Of a DNA stretch of 64,000 bases, positions 18,484-26,885 are shown one piece after another. The stretch's first letter is position 1; every line of letters begins with the position of its first letter. The notes below the pieces were generated by a model. The model had not been told where the DNA came from. It saw only the letters and a list, made by a program, of their open reading frames with translations, and made no database searches. The translations under genes and the position numbers were made by a program. Source of the stretch: Acetobacteraceae bacterium (lineage in GTDB: Bacteria; Pseudomonadota; Alphaproteobacteria; Acetobacterales; Acetobacteraceae); NCBI GenBank assembly GCA_947475245.1, contig CANJLW010000009.1, positions 85,870 to 149,869 on the forward strand, written 5' to 3'.

Positions 18484-18892
18484 CTGAAAAATCCCTGTAA
18501 CTGGTTGAAGAAAAGCCAGCCTGTTTGAAGGTCGGATTGCCTTGCTGACGTTCTCCTGATCAACATGGTTGTGGGTGTATTTGAAACAATACTTATGGGT
18601 GTAAGTACTTATGCTGCGTGAGTGCTCGGTCGTGGCGTAGGACGCGTCTCAACCTTGTTATCGAATGGTCGGAAAGGCGGGGGCGATCGACCTGTCGTAC
18701 ACATGACAATTTCCAATTGCGGAGACCGACCTATGACACGTTCGCCATCCGCCATGCTGCGGTTGCAAACCTCCATCCTTGCGCTTCGGGCTGGAATCGG
18801 TTTTCTACTCACTGGTATAGGGCGGCCCGGTACACGGTCGCCACGTCTCGGATTACGGGTCCGGGGCGCATCAGCATGCAGGAATCGGACAA
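18484..18892. other. 409-base divergent intergenic region with AT-rich direct repeats
   Basis: This region separates the leftward lipoprotein gene from the rightward pckA. No convincing gene lies in it. An AT-rich patch holds two interleaved direct repeats: TGGGTGTA at 18572-18579 and 18596-18603, and TACTTATG at 18590-18597 and 18606-18613. I could not assign promoter boxes with confidence. Small open frames here have no recognisable product. Confidence 0.5.
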
Positions 18893-20524
18893 TTGACCCT
18901 CGCCTCAGCCGCCCCGAACGATAAACCCTCCAAACGCTCGGCTGCGGAGGCGTTGGCCGGAACCGGGGTAAGAACCTCGAAGCCGGTCCACGCTAACCTG
19001 CGGCCTCCCGCACTCGTCGCCGAATCGCTGCGGCGGCACGAAGGTAAGCTATCGGCCGATGGGTCGCTGATGGTTGAAACCGGTATCCATACCGGACGGT
19101 CCCCACAAGATAAGTTTGTCGTCGACGAACCGTCGGTGACGAACGAGGTTTGGTGGGGCAAGGTCAATCAACGTATGACCCCCGCGACATTCGCGTCGCT
19201 GCGTGGGCGCATCCAGGCCTACCTGCAAGGCCAGGAACTGTTCACCCAGGATCTTTACGCCGGAGCCGATCCGGATCACCGCGTGCGGGTGCGTTTGGTT
19301 ACGACCCAGGCCTGGAATGCCCTGTTCGCGCGGAATATGTTTATCCGCCCTCCCGAATCCGAGCTCGACGGTTTCGTGCCGGACTATGTCATCCTGCACG
19401 CGCCCTTGTTTCAGACCGACCCCCAGCTGGACAATGTTCGTTCCTCGACGACGGTCGCGCTGTCGTTTGAGCAGAAAATGATCCTGATCGCCGGCAGCGA
19501 ATACGCGGGCGAGGTCAAGAAATCCATTTTCACCGTGATGAACTGGCTGCTGCCCGCTAAGGGCGTTCTGCCCATGCATTGCAGTGCCAATGTCGGCCCA
19601 GACGGCGACGTCGCCGTGTTCTTTGGGCTTTCGGGCACCGGCAAGACGACCTTGTCGTCTGACCCCGACCGTAAGCTGATTGGCGATGACGAGCACGGTT
19701 GGGGCGACAACGGCACCTTTAATTTCGAAGGTGGTTGCTATGCGAAGGTCATCAACCTTTCGCAGGAAGCTGAACCGGAGATCTGGGCCGCGTCCAACCG
19801 ATTCGGCACGGTGTTGGAAAATGTCGTCGCGGATGAAAACGGCATCCTGGACCTGAATGACGGATCGCTGACCGAAAACACGCGGTCATGCTACCCCGTC
19901 GAATTCATCCCCAATGTCAATATTACCGGACGCGGCGCTCAGCCGAAGAATGTCGTGATGTTGACCTGCGACGCGTTCGGCGTGCTGCCGCCGATCTCCA
20001 AACTGACACCGGCGCAGGCGATGTACCACTTCCTGTCCGGCTACACGGCATTGGTCGCCGGAACGGAAAAGGGCTTGGGCGCTGAACCGAAGGCAACCTT
20101 CAGCACTTGCTTTGCGCATCCTTTCCTGCCGCGCCCTCCGGAAGTTTACGGGCAAATGCTCTCCGACCTGATTGCGCGCCAGGGGGCCGATTGCTGGCTG
20201 GTGAACACGGGCTGGAGCGGTGGCCAGTTCGGTGTCGGCAAGCGCATGAGCATTCGCCACACCCGTGCGCTGTTGCGGGCCGCCCTGGACGGAACCCTGA
20301 CCAAGACCAGTTTCCGGAAGGACCCGTTCTTCGGCCTCTCGTTCCCAGAGCATTTGCCGGGCGTGCCGGACGATGTTCTGGACCCGCGTCAATCATGGGC
20401 TGACAAAGCCGCCTATGACCGGATGGCCAAGCATCTGATTGAACAGTTCGAAAAGAATTTTGCCTCCTTCGAGGCGGGGGTCGGAGACGACGTCCGAGCG
20501 GCGGCGATTCGCGCGGCAGCCTGA
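18893..20524 (+). CDS. pckA: ATP-dependent phosphoenolpyruvate carboxykinase PckA
   Basis: A 543-residue enzyme converting oxaloacetate and ATP to PEP and CO2, the entry step of gluconeogenesis. Hallmarks are the P-loop GLSGTGKTTLSSD (Lys about residue 251), the kinase-2 motif LIGDDEHGW, the substrate-binding TGIHTGRSPQDKF and the adenine-site TENTRSCYP. The start is an apparent TTG at 18893 with AGGAA about eight bases upstream; no nearby in-frame ATG gives a full family N-terminus. In many alphaproteobacteria pckA lies next to chvI/chvG and hprK; here only an hprK-like gene remains, after paiB. Confidence 0.94.
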   Translation: MTLASAAPNDKPSKRSAAEALAGTGVRTSKPVHANLRPPALVAESLRRHEGKLSADGSLMVETGIHTGRSPQDKFVVDEPSVTNEVWWGKVNQRMTPATFASLRGRIQAYLQGQELFTQDLYAGADPDHRVRVRLVTTQAWNALFARNMFIRPPESELDGFVPDYVILHAPLFQTDPQLDNVRSSTTVALSFEQKMILIAGSEYAGEVKKSIFTVMNWLLPAKGVLPMHCSANVGPDGDVAVFFGLSGTGKTTLSSDPDRKLIGDDEHGWGDNGTFNFEGGCYAKVINLSQEAEPEIWAASNRFGTVLENVVADENGILDLNDGSLTENTRSCYPVEFIPNVNITGRGAQPKNVVMLTCDAFGVLPPISKLTPAQAMYHFLSGYTALVAGTEKGLGAEPKATFSTCFAHPFLPRPPEVYGQMLSDLIARQGADCWLVNTGWSGGQFGVGKRMSIRHTRALLRAALDGTLTKTSFRKDPFFGLSFPEHLPGVPDDVLDPRQSWADKAAYDRMAKHLIEQFEKNFASFEAGVGDDVRAAAIRAAA

Positions 20525-20533
20525 GTGGTCATT

Positions 20534-20576
20534 GGACCGGTCAACTTAGCAGAAAATGGCTATAGTCGACCGGTCC
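20534..20576. promoter_or_regulatory. paired GACCGGTC palindromes around a possible -10 element
   Basis: GGACCGGTC (20534-20542) and its inverted partner GACCGGTCC (20568-20576) lie 25 bases apart between pckA and the PaiB-like gene. Each contains the perfect palindrome GACCGGTC. A TATAGT that could be a -10 box (20561-20566) lies just before the second copy. The arrangement suggests an operator, but could also be the stem of a pckA terminator. Confidence 0.45.
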
Positions 20577-20618
20577 ATCCGTACGCATGATGAGACCTGC
20601 ATTCGTAACGAGGCAGGT

Positions 20619-21245
20619 ATGTACGTTCCATCGCATTTTGCAGAAGATCGCGTCGACGTGTTGCATGATGCGATCCGTCAGGCGGGCCTCGCCACGCTTG
20701 TGTCGATGACCGACGACGGTCTGATCGCGAGCCATATCCCGCTGCTGATTGATCCCAACCCCGCGCCCTACGGCACCCTCGTCGGCCATTTGGCCAAGGC
20801 CAATCCCCATGCAGGCAGCGGCGGACGTGATGCGCTGGTTATCTGGCAAGGGCTGGACGGCTATATCAGCCCGTCGCTCTATGAAACCAAAAAGCAGAAC
20901 GCCAAGGTCGTGCCGACCTGGAACTACGTCGCGATCCATGCCCATGGCCGGATGGAGGTATTCTCTGATCCGGACCGTCTATTAGATGTCGTCACTCGAT
21001 TGACGGACCGCCACGAGAGAAAGCAGGCTGAGCCTTGGGCGGTATCCGACGCGCCGGCGGATTTCGTGCAGACTATGCTGCGAGGAATTGTCGGTATTTC
21101 GATCCCAATTGAACGGCTGCGGGGCAAGGTGAAAATGAGCCAGAACCGACCCGAAATCGACCGGCGCAGCGTGGAGTCCGGTCTGCGCGCAGACGGTAAG
21201 ACAGGGTTGGCGGAGCTTGTCGCGACTGGGCGGATTGCCCTCTGA
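20619..21245 (+). CDS. FMN-binding negative transcriptional regulator (PaiB family)
   Basis: A 208-residue protein of the PaiB/FMN-binding split-barrel family, recognised by its start MYVPSHF, the conserved PLLID region, GHLAKANPH, the IWQGLDGYISPSLY segment, and the C-terminal KMSQNRP. The Bacillus member represses sporulation and protease genes; most others are uncharacterised flavin proteins. The frame is open back to 20556, but the ATG at 20619 has GAGG upstream and matches the family start. It lies 94 bases after pckA. Confidence 0.85.
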   Translation: MYVPSHFAEDRVDVLHDAIRQAGLATLVSMTDDGLIASHIPLLIDPNPAPYGTLVGHLAKANPHAGSGGRDALVIWQGLDGYISPSLYETKKQNAKVVPTWNYVAIHAHGRMEVFSDPDRLLDVVTRLTDRHERKQAEPWAVSDAPADFVQTMLRGIVGISIPIERLRGKVKMSQNRPEIDRRSVESGLRADGKTGLAELVATGRIAL

Positions 21246-21676
21246 CGATCATTCGGCAGCTCCACGGTAGCTGTGCTGCTCGTCGCGGGCACGCGGTGCT
21301 GGTTCAAGGGCCGCCAGGCGCGGGAAAATCGGACCTGGTTCTGAGATTGCTGAATCGAGGGTTTGACCTCGTCGCGGACGATCAGGTCGTGATTGTCGGT
21401 AATCGCGCCAGCCCCCCAGCCACACTCGCCGGACTGTTGGAGGTCAGGGGCCTCGGCATCGTTCGGTTGCCCTGGATGGCGGACGTGCCGCTTGCCCTGG
21501 CGATCGAACTGGGAGAATTGGCGGATCGGCTACCGATGCCTAAGACGCATCCCGATCTGGGGATTCCGCTCATTCGTCTGGACGCCAGTTCTATGTCGGC
21601 GGTGGATCGTGTGATACTGGCGCTGGATTGCGCCCTGGGAAGCGTTACACAGGTTGCAGGCGCTTTTGCGCCGTAG
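21242..21676 (+). CDS. hprK: minimal HPr kinase/phosphorylase domain protein (start uncertain)
   Basis: An HprK C-terminal-domain protein of about 144 residues, typical of the short alphaproteobacterial form lacking the N-terminal domain. Visible are the P-loop GPPGAGKSDL, the metal-site segment LVADDQV and LLEVRGLGIV, the HprK signature. HprK phosphorylates the nitrogen-PTS protein NPr. The first ordinary start codon is the GTG at 21296, but that would cut the first strand: the upstream in-frame residues QLHGSCAARRGHA fit the family. A CTG at 21242 overlapping the paiB stop (CTGA) would restore them. No ptsH or rapZ gene follows. Confidence 0.72.
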   Translation: MTIIRQLHGSCAARRGHAVLVQGPPGAGKSDLVLRLLNRGFDLVADDQVVIVGNRASPPATLAGLLEVRGLGIVRLPWMADVPLALAIELGELADRLPMPKTHPDLGIPLIRLDASSMSAVDRVILALDCALGSVTQVAGAFAP

Positions 21677-21679
21677 TCT

Positions 21680-22360
21680 TCAATCAACCAACAGTGCCAG
21701 CGTCGCTCTCATTTCAGGGATGCCGTCTCCGGTTTCGCTGCTGGTCGTGAGGATTTCTGGGAAGGCTGCCGGATGGGCGCGCGCGATCGCGAGTGCCTCT
21801 TGCTGCTTTCGGAGCAAGGCCGCGGGTTTGACGCCGTCTGCCTTGGTCAACACGATCTGGAACGTCACTGCGGCCTGATCCAGGAGTTCCATCACCGCGA
21901 CGTCTGCGGGCTTAATCTCTATCCGAGCATCAAGCAGCAGCATCACGCGCAACAATGTCGGGCGACCGCGGAGATACTCGAACATCATGCCTTGCCAGTC
22001 GGCTTTGATGTCTTTCGATGCCTTGGCGTAGCCGTAGCCGGGCATATCGACCAGGATCAGTTGCCCGCCCAAATCGAAAAAATTCAATTGGCGGGTACGG
22101 CCGGGTTCCGACGATGTGCGCGCGAGCGCGTTGCGCCCGGTCAGGGCGTTCAGGAGCGACGATTTGCCGACGTTCGAACGACCGGCGAAAGCGATCTCAG
22201 TACCGCTCGCCGGGGGTAGTTGTTCCAGTTTCTGCGCGCCGAAAAAGAAGCGGCACTCGGCGGCGAAAAGCTTCCGCCCCGCTTCCAGCGCATCGGCCCA
22301 TTCGTCGGTCAGTTGCGATGCCCCGGCTTGGAGAGGTGGGTTTGCCGCATGATCAGCCAT
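21680..22360 (-). CDS. engB: ribosome biogenesis GTP-binding protein EngB (YsxC/YihA)
   Basis: A 226-residue GTPase with G1 GRSNVGKSS (Lys about residue 66), G3 LVDMPGYG, G4 LTKADG and a late SSETGDG (G5). EngB acts in large-subunit ribosome assembly. The start is taken as the ATG at 22360; the frame extends to 22396. Its first codons overlap the end of yidC by about 50 bases. The EngB-after-YidC order is common in alphaproteobacteria. It converges on the hprK-like gene with almost no gap. Confidence 0.93.
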   Translation of the reverse strand: MADHAANPPLQAGASQLTDEWADALEAGRKLFAAECRFFFGAQKLEQLPPASGTEIAFAGRSNVGKSSLLNALTGRNALARTSSEPGRTRQLNFFDLGGQLILVDMPGYGYAKASKDIKADWQGMMFEYLRGRPTLLRVMLLLDARIEIKPADVAVMELLDQAAVTFQIVLTKADGVKPAALLRKQQEALAIARAHPAAFPEILTTSSETGDGIPEMRATLALLVD

Positions 22361-24054
22361 TGTTGTCCGATCGAGAGCAGGTTGTTCCAGCTCCAATAGA
22401 TCACGAGTCCAGCAGGGAAGCTGGCCAGCATGAAGGTGAAGATAATCGGCATGAATTGAAACAGCCGAGCCTGAACTGGGTCAGGCGGCGGTGGGTTCAG
22501 CTTCTGCTGGAGGAACATGGTGACGCCCATGATGAGCGGCCATACCCCAAGATGCAGCATCGGCAGATAGATCGTGGGATCGAACGGGATAAGGCCAAAC
22601 AGATTGAACACGTTCGTCGGGTCGACCTGGGAGAGGTCGTGGATCCAACCGTAGAACGGTGCCTGACGCATTTCGATCGTGACGAAGATAACCTTATACA
22701 GCGAGAAGAACACTGGAATTTGCACCAGCATCGGCAGGCACCCGGACGCCGGATTGACCTTTTCCGCCCGATAAAGTGCCATCATCTCTTGCTGCATTTT
22801 CTGCGGCTCGTCCTTCAGACGCTCACGCATTTCGGTCATTTTCGGAGCCAGGAGCTTCATCTTGCTCATGGAGCGATACGAATAGTTGGCCAGAGGGAAG
22901 AACAACGCCTTGACGATGACTGTGAAGGCCAGGATTGCAAGGCCGAAGTTGCCGATCAACGTGTTGAGAAAGTCCAGCGCGAAGAACATTGGCTTGGTCA
23001 GAAAGTAGAACCAGCCGAAATCGACCGCCTTATCAAAATTCGGCAGCTTGAACGCGTCCTGATAACGGTCGAGGAGACCGACCAGCTTCGCCCCAGTGAA
23101 CAGGTGCGACGTCATCGTGGCTGTGGAGTTCGCCTCGATCGTTTGCGGTTCCTGCGTAACATAGTCCACCTGATAGCGGTCGACGTGGCCGCCGGTAGCC
23201 TTGGCGGCCTTGTCCTCGATATGTCGGAAATTCACTTTTGACGGAACGGACTGATCCGGGATCAGGGAGGTCAGCCAGTACTTGTCGGTAATCCCCGCCC
23301 AGCCACCGGTCGATGGCGCGGAATACGCGAGGCCAGCCTTCTTTTCGCCCTCGCTTTTCGCGGAGTCGTAGCTCGTCTCCTGCAGGCGTCCGTCGACGAC
23401 ACCGAGCAGACCCTCAAACAGGATGTAGTAGCCGGCGACCTCCGGCTTGTAGTCGCGGCGAATACGCGACCAGGGGAACAGCTTCACAGCCTGTCCGGTA
23501 GTGTTTCGTACGCTCTGGTTGACGGTGAACATATAGTCGTTGTCGACGCTCAGATCGATCTGAAAGACCAATCCAGCACCGTTGTCCCAGGACAGCGTCG
23601 AGGTTTCGCCCGGCTTCAGTAGGTCGGTGGACGCTTTCCACAGGGTATCGTTGTCGGGCAGTTTGACTGTGTCGCCGGGCACGGCGGTCCACCCGTATTG
23701 CACGTAATAGGGGTTCGGGTCGGAGCGGGGTTCCAGAACGCGAACGTTTGGGGACGTCTTTTCCAGGCTGTCCCGGTAGTCATTCAACACAATGTCGTCG
23801 ATCCGCGCGCCGAGCAGGCTAACGGAACCGCGCAGACGCTGCGCGGCGATTTTCATGCGCGGCACGTCCTTGGGCACGGTCCCAGGAGCCTGAACCGCCG
23901 CGGTATCCGCTGCTATGGGTTTCGGCGTGCTTGGTGCGGTCTCGACCAATGCCGGCGCGGGCGGCTTCGGTAGCATCGGCGCGATGAGCGTCTGAAATCC
24001 CAGCAGGATCCCCAGCGAGATCGCGATTGCGAGAAAGAGTCGCTTTTGATCCAT
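22309..24054 (-). CDS. yidC: membrane protein insertase YidC
   Basis: A 581-residue YidC with the Gram-negative layout: an N-terminal membrane segment (LFLAIAISLGILLGFQTLIA), a large periplasmic beta domain (about residues 60-350) and the conserved C-terminal five-helix core that includes the positively charged cytoplasmic loop (MSKMKLLAPKMTEMRERL) and the PVFFSLYKVIF helix. It inserts membrane proteins alone or with SecYEG. Its ATG shares a base with the yidD stop (TAATG). Confidence 0.96.
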   Translation of the reverse strand: MDQKRLFLAIAISLGILLGFQTLIAPMLPKPPAPALVETAPSTPKPIAADTAAVQAPGTVPKDVPRMKIAAQRLRGSVSLLGARIDDIVLNDYRDSLEKTSPNVRVLEPRSDPNPYYVQYGWTAVPGDTVKLPDNDTLWKASTDLLKPGETSTLSWDNGAGLVFQIDLSVDNDYMFTVNQSVRNTTGQAVKLFPWSRIRRDYKPEVAGYYILFEGLLGVVDGRLQETSYDSAKSEGEKKAGLAYSAPSTGGWAGITDKYWLTSLIPDQSVPSKVNFRHIEDKAAKATGGHVDRYQVDYVTQEPQTIEANSTATMTSHLFTGAKLVGLLDRYQDAFKLPNFDKAVDFGWFYFLTKPMFFALDFLNTLIGNFGLAILAFTVIVKALFFPLANYSYRSMSKMKLLAPKMTEMRERLKDEPQKMQQEMMALYRAEKVNPASGCLPMLVQIPVFFSLYKVIFVTIEMRQAPFYGWIHDLSQVDPTNVFNLFGLIPFDPTIYLPMLHLGVWPLIMGVTMFLQQKLNPPPPDPVQARLFQFMPIIFTFMLASFPAGLVIYWSWNNLLSIGQQWLIMRQTHLSKPGHRN

Positions 24055-24296
24055 TAGTGCCCCAATCGGCGTTGAACATCCGGTACCGGATCAACGCCGC
24101 CTTCATGCCACGGATTGCAGCGGAGAATGCGCCGGGCCGCTAATCCCGAACCACGCAATGCGCCATGCGTTCGCATCGCTTCGATCGCGTATTCACTACA
24201 ACTCGGCCAAAATCTGCAGTTGGCACCTATGAACGGACGCAGCGTCCACTGATAGGTCCGCACCGCGCCGACGGCGATGTGCGCGAGCGGAGTCAT
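24054..24296 (-). CDS. yidD: membrane protein insertion efficiency factor YidD
   Basis: An 80-residue protein with the YidD signature: an amphipathic N-terminus (YQWTLRPFIG), the cysteine-rich CRFWPSCSEYA, and RILRCNPWHEGGVDPVP. It aids YidC-dependent insertion. It overlaps rnpA by four bases and yidC by one, within the conserved rpmH-rnpA-yidD-yidC cluster. Confidence 0.95.
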   Translation of the reverse strand: MTPLAHIAVGAVRTYQWTLRPFIGANCRFWPSCSEYAIEAMRTHGALRGSGLAARRILRCNPWHEGGVDPVPDVQRRLGH

Positions 24297-24634
24297 GTGA
24301 CGCCCGTCCGAGCCATGGCACGCTGGATATCTTGCCGCAGTTGAAGAAAATTGCGTTTGCGCGTTCCGTCGCGGCCGATCAGCACAAGATCGAATCCGAC
24401 GACCGGTTTGTCAGCCAGCAGAAGACGCGCGGCTTCCTTCAACCGGCGGCGCGTGCGGTTCCGCACAACGGCATTGCCCACCTTTTTGGTGACCGTAAAG
24501 CCAAGGCGCGCTGGCGCGGTATCGTCGCGCGGCATCGCCTGCAATACCAAACCGGGCGTAGGCGCTTTCCTGCCTTTCGCAGCGACGCGCAAAAACTCGG
24601 CGCGTTTCTTAAGGCGGCAGGTTGGGGAGGCCAT
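24293..24634 (-). CDS. rnpA: ribonuclease P protein component RnpA
   Basis: A 113-residue basic protein with the RnpA signature: an N-terminal RLKKRAEFLRVA, then LGFTVTKKVGNAVVRNRTRRRLKEA, the conserved RNR-type motif that contacts the RNase P RNA. It assists 5' maturation of tRNAs. The ATG at 24634 is preferred to a TTG seven codons upstream, which has no ribosome-binding site. It follows rpmH after 23 bases. Confidence 0.93.
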   Translation of the reverse strand: MASPTCRLKKRAEFLRVAAKGRKAPTPGLVLQAMPRDDTAPARLGFTVTKKVGNAVVRNRTRRRLKEAARLLLADKPVVGFDLVLIGRDGTRKRNFLQLRQDIQRAMARTGVT

Positions 24635-24657
24635 GGCTTGCGCCGAAGGCTCCAAGC

Positions 24658-24792
24658 CTAGGCGGAGAGGCGCTTACGGCCCTTGGCGCGGCGATTGGCC
24701 AGCACCTTGCGGCCGCCGACCGTAGCCATACGGGTGCGGAATCCGTGCCGGTGCTTGCGAACCAGCTTTGACGGTTGATAGGTGCGCTTCAC
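24658..24792 (-). CDS. rpmH: 50S ribosomal protein L34
   Basis: A 44-residue protein with the L34 consensus throughout: [20 protein letters not shown] followed by [21 protein letters not shown]. It starts with a GTG at 24792 and has GGAGAG about five bases upstream. It is the first gene of the rpmH-rnpA-yidD-yidC group and lies behind a strong promoter at 24869-24897. Confidence 0.96.
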   Translation of the reverse strand: MKRTYQPSKLVRKHRHGFRTRMATVGGRKVLANRRAKGRKRLSA

Positions 24793-25106
24793 AACTTCTC
24801 TCCAACTTCCCAGGTCCGCGAATGCGCGGATGCGGCCGCCCCAGAGGGACGCCCGTCACGAGGGGCGGCTTATAGTCGGCGCTGCTGGGGGCGTCAACGC
24901 GAACCCGTGCGGCGATCAGGGTAAACTTCTAATGTACCCTATTGGTGGCGGATATAGCGTGAACTCAATCTCTGACCTGCGCGCGCATGGTACTGATCGT
25001 CGTAGGTTGCCAGCAACGCCACCCGGCCCTACCGTGCGTCTGAACACGCTTCCGGCCAACTGCCACCGAGGCGTTCGTGCGACAACTTGCAGAGGAAATG
25101 GACCAA
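24793..25106. other. 314-base divergent intergenic region between rpmH and the TPP enzyme
   Basis: It contains the rpmH promoter (listed separately) and presumably the promoter of the rightward TPP-enzyme operon. No gene is supported. No DnaA-box cluster was seen, although rpmH-rnpA often lies near oriC in other phyla. Confidence 0.6.
24869..24897 (-). promoter_or_regulatory. sigma-70-type promoter for rpmH-rnpA-yidD-yidC
   Basis: Read on the minus strand, a TTGACG -35 box (24892-24897) and a TATAAG -10 box (24869-24874) are separated by exactly 17 bases. The -10 box is about 77 bases upstream of the rpmH start. Confidence 0.75.
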
Positions 25107-26744
25107 ATGAAGGTCGGTGACGCTATCGCGGAAATCATGAAGCGCGAGGGAATTGAGATCCTCTGCGGCTATCCCGTTAACCACCTGCTGGAATACGCGG
25201 CTGCCGCCGATATTCGCCCGATCATCGTCCGTCAGGAGCGGATCGGCCTGCATATGGCCGACGCGATTTCGCGCGTCACCTCCGGCCGAAAGATCGGCGC
25301 ATTCTGCATGCAGCACGGCCCCGGCGCGGAGAACGCGTATGGTGGCGTCGCGCAGGCCTATTCCGAGTCGGTGCCGCTGCTGGTGATCCCGCAGGGCTAT
25401 GCCCGCCGGATCGCCAACATCGACCCCAACTACAACTCGTCGCGCAATATGCGCAGCGTGTCGAAGTTCGCGGAACCCGTGAATGTGCCCGCTGAACTGT
25501 GCAACATCATGCGGCGCGCGTTCAGCAACATTCGCAATGGTCGTTCCGGCCCGGCGATCGTCGAAATTCCCACCGATATCTGGAACGAGGAAATCGGCGA
25601 GATCGACTACCAGCCCGTTGGCATCCATAAGTACGGCCCCGATCCGTCGGACGTGCGGAAGGCCGCCGCAGCGATTCTGGCTGCAAAATGCCCGATCATT
25701 TATTCGGGCACCGGCGTGCAATGGGCGGAAGCATGGGCCGAACTGCGTGAACTCGCCGAACTGCTCGGCGCTCCGGTCACCACCAGCCTGGGCGGCAAGT
25801 CCTCCTTCCCCGAGACGCATCCGCTTTCCCTCGGCTCCGGCGGCAACGCGATCCCGGGCCAGTTGAACCACTTCCTGAAGAAGACCGACCTGGTCATCGG
25901 TATCGGTTGCTCGTTCACGGAAACCAACTTCGGCATCAAGTTCCCGAAGGGCAAGAAGTTCATCCACGCCACGCTTGACCCGAACCACCTGAACAAAGAC
26001 GTGGTCAGCGATGTCGGCTTGGTCGGCGATGCGAAACTGACCCTGCAAGCCCTTATCGGCGAGCTGCGTCAGACGATCCGGTCGAACCGCGATTGCCGTG
26101 ACACCGTCGCCGAAATCGAAACCGTGCGGAACGAGTGGATGGCCCAGTGGCAGCCGCTGCTGGACTTCAACGAAGCCCCGTTGAATCCGTACCGGGTCAT
26201 CAAGGACCTGCATGCGACGGTCAGCGAAGTCGTCGGTATGGACAACTGCATCATTACCCATGATGCCGGCAGCCCGCGCGATCAGATTTCGCCGTTCTGG
26301 AAGTCAACCGCGCCGATGTCCTACATTGGCTGGGGCAAGACAACGCAGCTTGGCATGGGCCTCGGTCTCGCCATGGGCGCGAAATTGGCCAAACCGGAAA
26401 AGCTCTGTATGAACCTGTGGGGCGATGCCGCTATTGGCTTCACCGGAATGGACTTCGAAACCTGCGTTCGTGAGCGGATCCCCATTCTGTCGATCCTGCT
26501 CAACAATTTCTCCATGGCGATCGAGTTGAAGGTGATGCCGATTTCGACCGAAAAATACCGGTCGACCGACATCTCCGGCAACTATGCCGACATGGCCAAG
26601 GCTTTCGGCGGTTACGGCGAACGCGTCACGCAGCCCGGCGACATCAAGGCGGCGATTAAGCGCGGCATCGAGCAGACCCAGAACGGTATGCCGGCGTTGC
26701 TGGAGTTCATCACGAGCAAAGAGACCCGCGTCTCCAAGTTCTAG
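25107..26744 (+). CDS. thiamine pyrophosphate-dependent enzyme, acetolactate-synthase-like
   Basis: A 545-residue three-domain TPP enzyme. The N-terminal Pyr domain has the activating glutamate in VRQERIGLHMA and CMQHGPGAENAYGGVAQAYSE-type motifs; the central domain includes PIIYSGTGVQWAEA; the C-terminal PP domain has the metal/TPP motif beginning GDAAIGFTG and ending in LNN about 26 residues later. Members include acetolactate synthase, benzoylformate decarboxylase, oxalyl-CoA decarboxylase and sulfopyruvate-type enzymes, and I cannot choose among them. The ATG at 25107 is preferred, with GAGG 11 bases upstream. It leads a sugar ABC importer operon, suggesting its substrate derives from what is imported. 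Confidence 0.82.
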   Translation: MKVGDAIAEIMKREGIEILCGYPVNHLLEYAAAADIRPIIVRQERIGLHMADAISRVTSGRKIGAFCMQHGPGAENAYGGVAQAYSESVPLLVIPQGYARRIANIDPNYNSSRNMRSVSKFAEPVNVPAELCNIMRRAFSNIRNGRSGPAIVEIPTDIWNEEIGEIDYQPVGIHKYGPDPSDVRKAAAAILAAKCPIIYSGTGVQWAEAWAELRELAELLGAPVTTSLGGKSSFPETHPLSLGSGGNAIPGQLNHFLKKTDLVIGIGCSFTETNFGIKFPKGKKFIHATLDPNHLNKDVVSDVGLVGDAKLTLQALIGELRQTIRSNRDCRDTVAEIETVRNEWMAQWQPLLDFNEAPLNPYRVIKDLHATVSEVVGMDNCIITHDAGSPRDQISPFWKSTAPMSYIGWGKTTQLGMGLGLAMGAKLAKPEKLCMNLWGDAAIGFTGMDFETCVRERIPILSILLNNFSMAIELKVMPISTEKYRSTDISGNYADMAKAFGGYGERVTQPGDIKAAIKRGIEQTQNGMPALLEFITSKETRVSKF

Positions 26745-26772
26745 GACGACGGGAACCAAAACAAGAGGCAAA

Positions 26773-26795
26773 CCCCTCCTCCCGCAACGGAGGGG
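26773..26795. terminator. stem-loop between the TPP enzyme gene and the ABC ATPase gene
   Basis: CCCCTCC (26773-26779) pairs with GGAGGGG (26789-26795) around a nine-base loop. No T-run follows, so it may attenuate or stabilise rather than fully terminate the transcript. Confidence 0.4.
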
Positions 26796-26885
26796 GGGCG
26801 GACAAGGGAACGGCGTCAGCGATTTGTCCTCGCATGAACGCGCTTTCCATGCCGAAATTGCCAATCAGGGAGCGGACCGACCAAT

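Noticed and set aside
18618..18896. 92-codon frame upstream of pckA
   Set aside because: No recognisable domain or ribosome-binding site, and it overlaps the pckA start region. Treated as non-coding.
24793..25106. Replication origin next to rpmH-rnpA
   Set aside because: No cluster of DnaA boxes was seen and dnaA/dnaN are absent; in alphaproteobacteria oriC is usually near hemE or parAB.
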